Assembly (NCBI GenBank): GCA_037013685.1
Contig: CM072896.1
Coordinates: 9,613,444 to 9,677,443, forward strand
Direction: 5' to 3'
From: Acridotheres tristis
Taxonomy: Eukaryota > Chordata > Aves > Passeriformes > Sturnidae
DNA: 64,000 nt
The notes beneath the pieces were generated by a model. It was given only the letters and a program-made list of their open reading frames with translations. It did no database searches and was not told the DNA's origin. The position numbers were made by a program, and so were the translations under genes. Positions 58,701-64,000 of this stretch are shown piece after piece (the first letter of the stretch is position 1; each line of letters opens with the position of its first letter).

Positions 58701-60179
58701 CAGCTAAATGCTGTCCCTCAGTCAGATTTCACTGCAGGTGCAGGAGAAACCTTCCAGTGTCAGTTGTGTTCCAAGACAAGAAAGAATTGGAACCAGACAG
58801 AATGTGTAATGTGTATGTGTATACATACATACATCTGTGTATATAAAGTCATTGTAGGGATAGTTGAAAATACAGAGGAATATATATAATTCTGTGTAGA
58901 ATTTTGTGCAGTTACTCTGTTCAGTTTTTCCTGCTTTTCCTGTATAACTTTCAAGACAGACTATTGCTGGTTTTATTTGTCTAAAAGTTCTAGAGTATGG
59001 GATATTTTTCATTAGCAAAATAATTTTAAAAAAGAAATTATTTATTTTTCCTCACTTTGTCATCTGTATTTGTTATTAACCACAGAAAGAGTTTCGCCTG
59101 GAATTGATAGAACCAATGAGAGAACACATGATGATGTTCATATTGATGCTAATAATCTGAAGAAAAAGGAAATGGCCTGCTGTACTTGTTTCATACAAAA
59201 ATATTTCCATTTTTCTCATTTTGAAAAACCTTTGTATCATTTTCTCTTGGTTGGAAGAAACGGGCAACCTTTCTGTACTTTGGTTCTTCAAAATCCTTTG
59301 TTCAGCTGTCTGGAAATGAACACATCACAAAAACTTTGCATTTTGAAAATACAGAAATTAAATAGAAAAATGGGACTTTTGTCCATAGTTTTCCTCAGTT
59401 GAAAAGTGTGACTTTTTTCCATAATTTTTCTCAGCTTAGGTTTTCTGTTCTCGGGCAAGATCAGATTGTGTTGTTAACAGGAAGAGAGTCTTGCTCAATT
59501 CCCTGGCCAAGTAATATTTTTCCTTTTGAATCCCATGTGTTTGGGTGGATGATGGCCTGTGCTTGGTTTTGGGCAGCTCTGCAGAGCCAGAAGGGGCTGT
59601 CAGCAGTGAGTGGGACACTGATGAGATCTGTGCTGTGCTGGCTTTCTGCAGAGCACACCATGAGCTGTGTACAGCACTGCAGGAATTTGCAGCAATCTTT
59701 CCCTGTGACTTGTCTAGGTCCAAAGATGACTGGAATTTATGATGACATTGTTCTATGGGCCATGGAGGAAAGGGGAAGAAGGGTGGGGAGAAAAACCTGA
59801 CCAGTACCTGGTTTGTATTCTGGTGATAGCAGTAAGGTATCCAAATATTGACAACTGAATGTTCAAAGGACATGATGAAAACTGTCTGAATTTCTGTGTG
59901 AAACTTCTTAATAAGAGCAATTCTATGACACTCAATAGTTACAAAAAATTGAGATCTTTGGTCCATCTTTTTTCTATTGTTTATTTTTCCTCCTGTTACC
60001 ATAACTGTGGCTTTGCAAATTAGAAGTTAATTCATGACATATATTGCATAAGTCATTGAACCCTAATAATTTTTTCTTTCCCAAATTAAACATTTTCTGG
60101 AAGAAAGCAAGAAGATAATATTTGATTTCACACTTGCTGAGTAGCAGCAATTTATTTTATTTTTTGATTCATTTTTCAG
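55795..60179 (+). other. RHBDD1: RHBDD1 intron
   Basis: GTAAGT to ATTTTTCAG. About 4.4 kb of AT-rich DNA. It contains a CATA/TGTA simple repeat near 58811-58845; no coding exon was found between the two flanking exons, which join in frame. Confidence 0.8.
58811..58845. repeat. Imperfect TGTA/CATA microsatellite
   Basis: A short run of GTGTATGTGTATACATACAT-type sequence inside an RHBDD1 intron; simple repeat. Confidence 0.75.
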
Positions 60180-60302
60180 AGTATTATGGCTATTATCCAG
60201 ATTATCAATACAGAACTTCAAGGAGCTACTTTGATTATACAGGTGGGCTCACTGAAGAAGAACAGCTTGAAAGGGCAGTGCTGAACAGCCTTAATGAAAG
60301 AG
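60180..60302 (+). CDS. RHBDD1: RHBDD1 coding exon, residues 236-276, ubiquitin-interacting motif
   Basis: This exon encodes a Tyr-rich segment (residues 237-255) followed by GGLTEEEQLERAVLNSLNER. The acidic EEE, L265, A268 and S272 fit the ubiquitin-interacting motif that recruits ubiquitinated substrates to human RHBDD1. The acceptor is TTTTTCAG ending at 60179. The donor is GAG/GTAGGA at 60303, phase 1, so the last codon is completed by an exon beyond the window. Confidence 0.95.
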
Positions 60303-63300
60303 GTAGGAATTTTATTGCATTTTTATCTCTTAAGTTATGATTCATACTGAAAGGGACTCAGGAGGGAGAACAAGATGGATACCTCATGACTTATTTTTGG
60401 ACACATCTTGTAATTTTGGGAAGGAATGCATATAAAATGAGTTTTATTGTAAGGGATATTGTCTATTTTACTGTCTTTTTAAGATTATATTTTGCATAAT
60501 TTTTAACTCTAAGTTTGAGAAAGAAATCCTTCAAAGCTTTTAATACCAAGCATTTTGAGATGTTACTTGAAAGAATGAGCCATTTCTGTGGAGTTTTTTG
60601 AAACTATCAAGAAAACAGAATACAAATAACAGTGATAAGATTATGATATAAGTAAGTAGACAGAATACACTTTAAAAGCTTACAGGTATCACTGTGAAAC
60701 ATCTACAGCTTTCATTTGTAGCCTTAAATAATCTCCAGCACTCCAGTAAGATGTATTTTTTTTGTCTCCTTGTGTTTTTGAACAAAGATAAGTTTTGTGC
60801 TATGAGAGGGAGAATATCCTTTGAAACACAAGAAGGAATTTCAATAGTACCTCACTAGTAGATTGCTGGGGCAAACCAAGTTGCACTTCAAACTTCCTTG
60901 CCAAAAGCAGCATTTCTTAACACTCTGGTAGTGCCTGCCTTCAGTGCTGGTTACAGTTTTTAAGCCTCACAGGCAAGTGAAGCAGGAAAAGGTATCATCA
61001 TGTATTGTTTCCTGTATAATTTGGTGTGATCAAATATATGGGGATCTTGCTTTATTTTGCACATCTTTCTCCTGCACTTCAGTTTGGACAAGCAAGACCT
61101 AAGATTTGAGCTCTTGAAATGCTTCCTTAAGCAAGCCTGTGTAAAGGTTCAGTTTGCCTATGGGCAGATGTCTTATTTCACAAAGAACATAATGCAGAGC
61201 ATGTCACTGATCACACCTGCTTTAGGGACACAAAGGAGGAGATTAAATTTACTGTGCTAATGGGCAATTAGGATATTCTTCCCTGTCAGTTACTTTGAAA
61301 AATAATTAGCTTGAATGAGCACTATCCTTTGAACACAACACATTTTCCCTAAAGCATGAACATTCAGAGATTCTTGCAATTACATGGATGATGAAACAGG
61401 TACTTAACATGACAAAAAATTACATAAAATAATTTGAAATAGGTTGTAACAGCAGGTACCACAATCAATTTAGGGCTCTCCTACTAATTTTTTTCCCCAA
61501 CTATGACATTTAAACCATCGCAGCTGCTCTGTAACTTGGACAACAGAGTACTCCAATAATTTCAATTGATTAATAATATTTTTTCATCCTTATTTGGACA
61601 AATACATTTATTATGGCTTTTAGGCCACAGAAGGTACCATTATGGATATAGAACATTGATCCATTCCTATAAACTGATGTGACAGTATCCTGCTAAGCTA
61701 ATAAATAATACAGAATTTCCTGGTATCAGCTGTTGTCCACAACTGAAAACTAATGTGTATTAAGACCTCCATTGAATTTAAGCTCAGTAGATAATGTTCT
61801 CTAAACCCATACATGGATTATCTTAACCCAAACTAAAGATACAGCATTTCTGTTTATTCCACATTCAGGCATTCCTGAGCTGCAGATCTGATTTTATGCA
61901 ATATCCTGAAATTTTCTATAATAATTAGAGTCTAGTGCACAAAAAGAAATTGCTAGGCTTGTTTGAGATCTGTGGAGGCATCAATTTTAAGACTGTCAAA
62001 CTATTTTAGTGATTTAGGTCTCTTTGCTGAAAGGAACTGCTACTTAATATTTTCCATTCTCAGTTGTAGTTATGTCGTTGCCTCAAACAAGAAACCATTT
62101 AAACAACATTAACTGGTTTTCTTTCCAGAGTTTGTTGGTTTAGTTTGGTATGGGATTTTTTTTTTAATTTTTACTGTTATTCTCCTAATTTTACATTGGT
62201 TTCAAACTGTAATAATTCTTCCTTTACTTAAGAAAATAATTTTAGGTTTAAGAAAGCCCTAGCCTTTCATATTTAAATTCCTTTTACTATGAAGTTCAAA
62301 TATATGGCTGACATTTTTGTTTAATACTGGTACTACCAGCCACCCTTAATGTAACCCCAGTATAACCAAGTCCCTGATCTATTGTGTGCTTACTGTTCTG
62401 CTCAGAGAAGTATCTTGATTAGTGTGGGATGTGGGTTTGGATTTTTATCGTGAGATTTTTTTGGGATTTTTTTGAGTTGAACTTTTGAGTGTCTGCCTTT
62501 CAATGTCAATAACGTTAAGAATCCTTTGCAAGCTGGTGTTTCTCCACAAAAGACTAAGCTTTTTAAACATGGAGGTGATAATCTTTATAGTTTGTGACTG
62601 AGGAGAAATACCTACAAGTATCAGGTATAGACATTCCTCTTATATCTTATCATGAACTGTCTATGCATTTCTTTGCTTTTGATTTGAAACTAAGCCAATA
62701 AATATCTCTCCACTCAAAAGCATTTAGATGGCCCGGTATGGGCTGGTCAGAGTCATTGGAGCAGTTAGGAAATACCTGGGATCTGGCTTACCTGTTCCCT
62801 GGAAGAGTTCCCATGTCTCTTTCTTGCTACTGAGACAGGATTTTTTATTGGAGTCTTTGAAATTTGCCAGCCCTTGGCAGACTGTAATATAAGAATGGAA
62901 TTTGTGAGGAAGCTGGAGAAATGCTGTATATTTTATTATCAGTGTTACCTGTTTTTTCTGCAATTATAGAAATGCCAGTCATTGCACTTGAATTTGGTGG
63001 TTTTCTGTAGAAATACCTTGAAGCAGGTTATATGCTCAAATATGCAATGCATTGTTTCAGATTAAAATTGAAATTTCATTTCATGAAATCATACACTAGG
63101 ATTTAGGCTTTGAGAGTTAGATGCAACTTTGGCACCCAACACACATCTTGGACAAACCCATTGAGCAGACCTCATGTTCTAAATACCTTTCTAAAACCTT
63201 TCATAAACTCTGTGATCTGATCACCAGCACTTTCTTAAGCTGGGAAATTTCTGGGAAAATGAATCAATGAATTTTTATCATTTCCACCCAAAGTTTTGGT

Positions 63301-64000
63301 ACCAGTGTAAGACACAGACCTACCCTTGCAACAAGAAGTGTAGTCAGAAAGAATTTTAGAAATATTTAGTGAATTCTCTTCCATCTGTCTCTTCATAAAT
63401 ACAGTGGTTAATGAAGGAGAAGAGGTTTGCTGAAAACTAGAACCAAAAAACTCCTGATTCTCTTTACAATAAAAATTTACAACCAGAATAGTTAAATGAA
63501 CCACTGAGCCTTTCACCGTGGATTTCTCTTTCAAACCAGTACCATGACCAGTTAGCACCTCTGAAATAGTGTGAGGTAAAGACCAGTTCTGCAAAGCAGA
63601 GATTTTTGAAAATACTGTCTACAGAGTTGGCTTGCTTAGCTCTTTGGGCAACAGTTGACAGTGCCATAGTTGGTGACATAGCTGGTTCTTGCTGTTGCCA
63701 CAACGGATTTTGAGATAAGAATTTACTCAGATTTTTGTGTTCAAATGTGTACAGAATGCTAAGTTCATAAATATACAAATACACTTGCAGATACTGCCAA
63801 TTCTTTTGGATGGTTTCCTTCTTGTGATTATTTCAACTGCTGAAGACAATTGAAATAGGAGGATGTAGCTAGAGATAGTTTGCATACATATACACATTAC
63901 ATCTATTTTAAAAGCATGGTTTGCATATGGATGTAGAGACCTCTTGGTGTTTTATCCTCTTGGTGATTTGTATTCAGTGATACAAATGGGAGTCTTTTCT
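60303..64000 (+). other. RHBDD1: RHBDD1 intron, runs off the right edge
   Basis: AT-rich sequence after the GTAGGA donor. I searched for an exon encoding the expected proline-rich and basic VCP-binding C terminus and did not find one, so the terminal exon is probably further right. No repeat family recognised. Confidence 0.7.

Noticed and set aside
59070..59402. Possible extra RHBDD1 exon with an acceptor-like CACAG near 59085
   Set aside because: The exons at 55744-55794 and 60180-60302 join in phase without it, and its translation has no similarity to the family.

Overview
This is a vertebrate nuclear window, most likely from a bird and probably a songbird. Three things point that way. There is an intron-poor IRS1 gene and a multi-exon RHBDD1 gene in the conserved amniote head-to-head arrangement. 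There are several 5'-truncated CR1 LINE fragments, the dominant avian retroposon. There is also one solo LTR that resembles the ERVL-type LTRs common in passerine genomes. No bacterial, CRISPR or plasmid features are present.

Layout. Positions 1-14430 are read as the 3'UTR intron of IRS1 on the minus strand; no terminal exon could be recognised. It holds a short CR1 tail (9383-9426), a solo LTR (10131-10782) and a perfect 14-bp inverted repeat (11807-11851). The single IRS1 coding exon occupies 17987-14454 on the minus strand (1177 aa), and a consensus splice donor lies 23 nt after its stop codon. Upstream lie a long GC-rich 5'UTR and CpG island promoter (about 17988-19800), with a minus-strand TATAAAT, a CCAAT box, a CACGTG E-box and a G-quadruplex-like G-run block. 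Positions 19800-42500 are AT-rich intergenic DNA with two CR1-derived remnants (20871-21142 and about 24850-25270) and one unclassified GC-richer block (about 38030-38420). A further CR1 3' end (42495-42720) abuts a second CpG island (about 42850-43540), which is the likely RHBDD1 promoter. RHBDD1 then runs rightward: a predicted non-coding first exon ends at 43064, and five coding exons (48791-49223, 50685-50817, 54148-54236, 55744-55794, 60180-60302) encode residues 1-276. The last coding exon lies beyond the window.

Functionally the two genes are unrelated neighbours. IRS1 is the cytoplasmic docking adaptor that couples insulin and IGF1 receptors to PI3K, GRB2 and SHP2. RHBDD1 (RHBDL4) is an ER rhomboid intramembrane protease used in ER-associated degradation. 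Every catalytic or docking motif expected in the visible parts is present, with the exceptions noted under findings.

I found no undescribed biological system. The most useful observations concern IRS1 (a poly-His insert, a lost YXXM site, a 3'UTR junction just after the stop, an unusually GC-rich 3' half, promoter structure), a small uORF in RHBDD1, and the unexplained inverted repeats.
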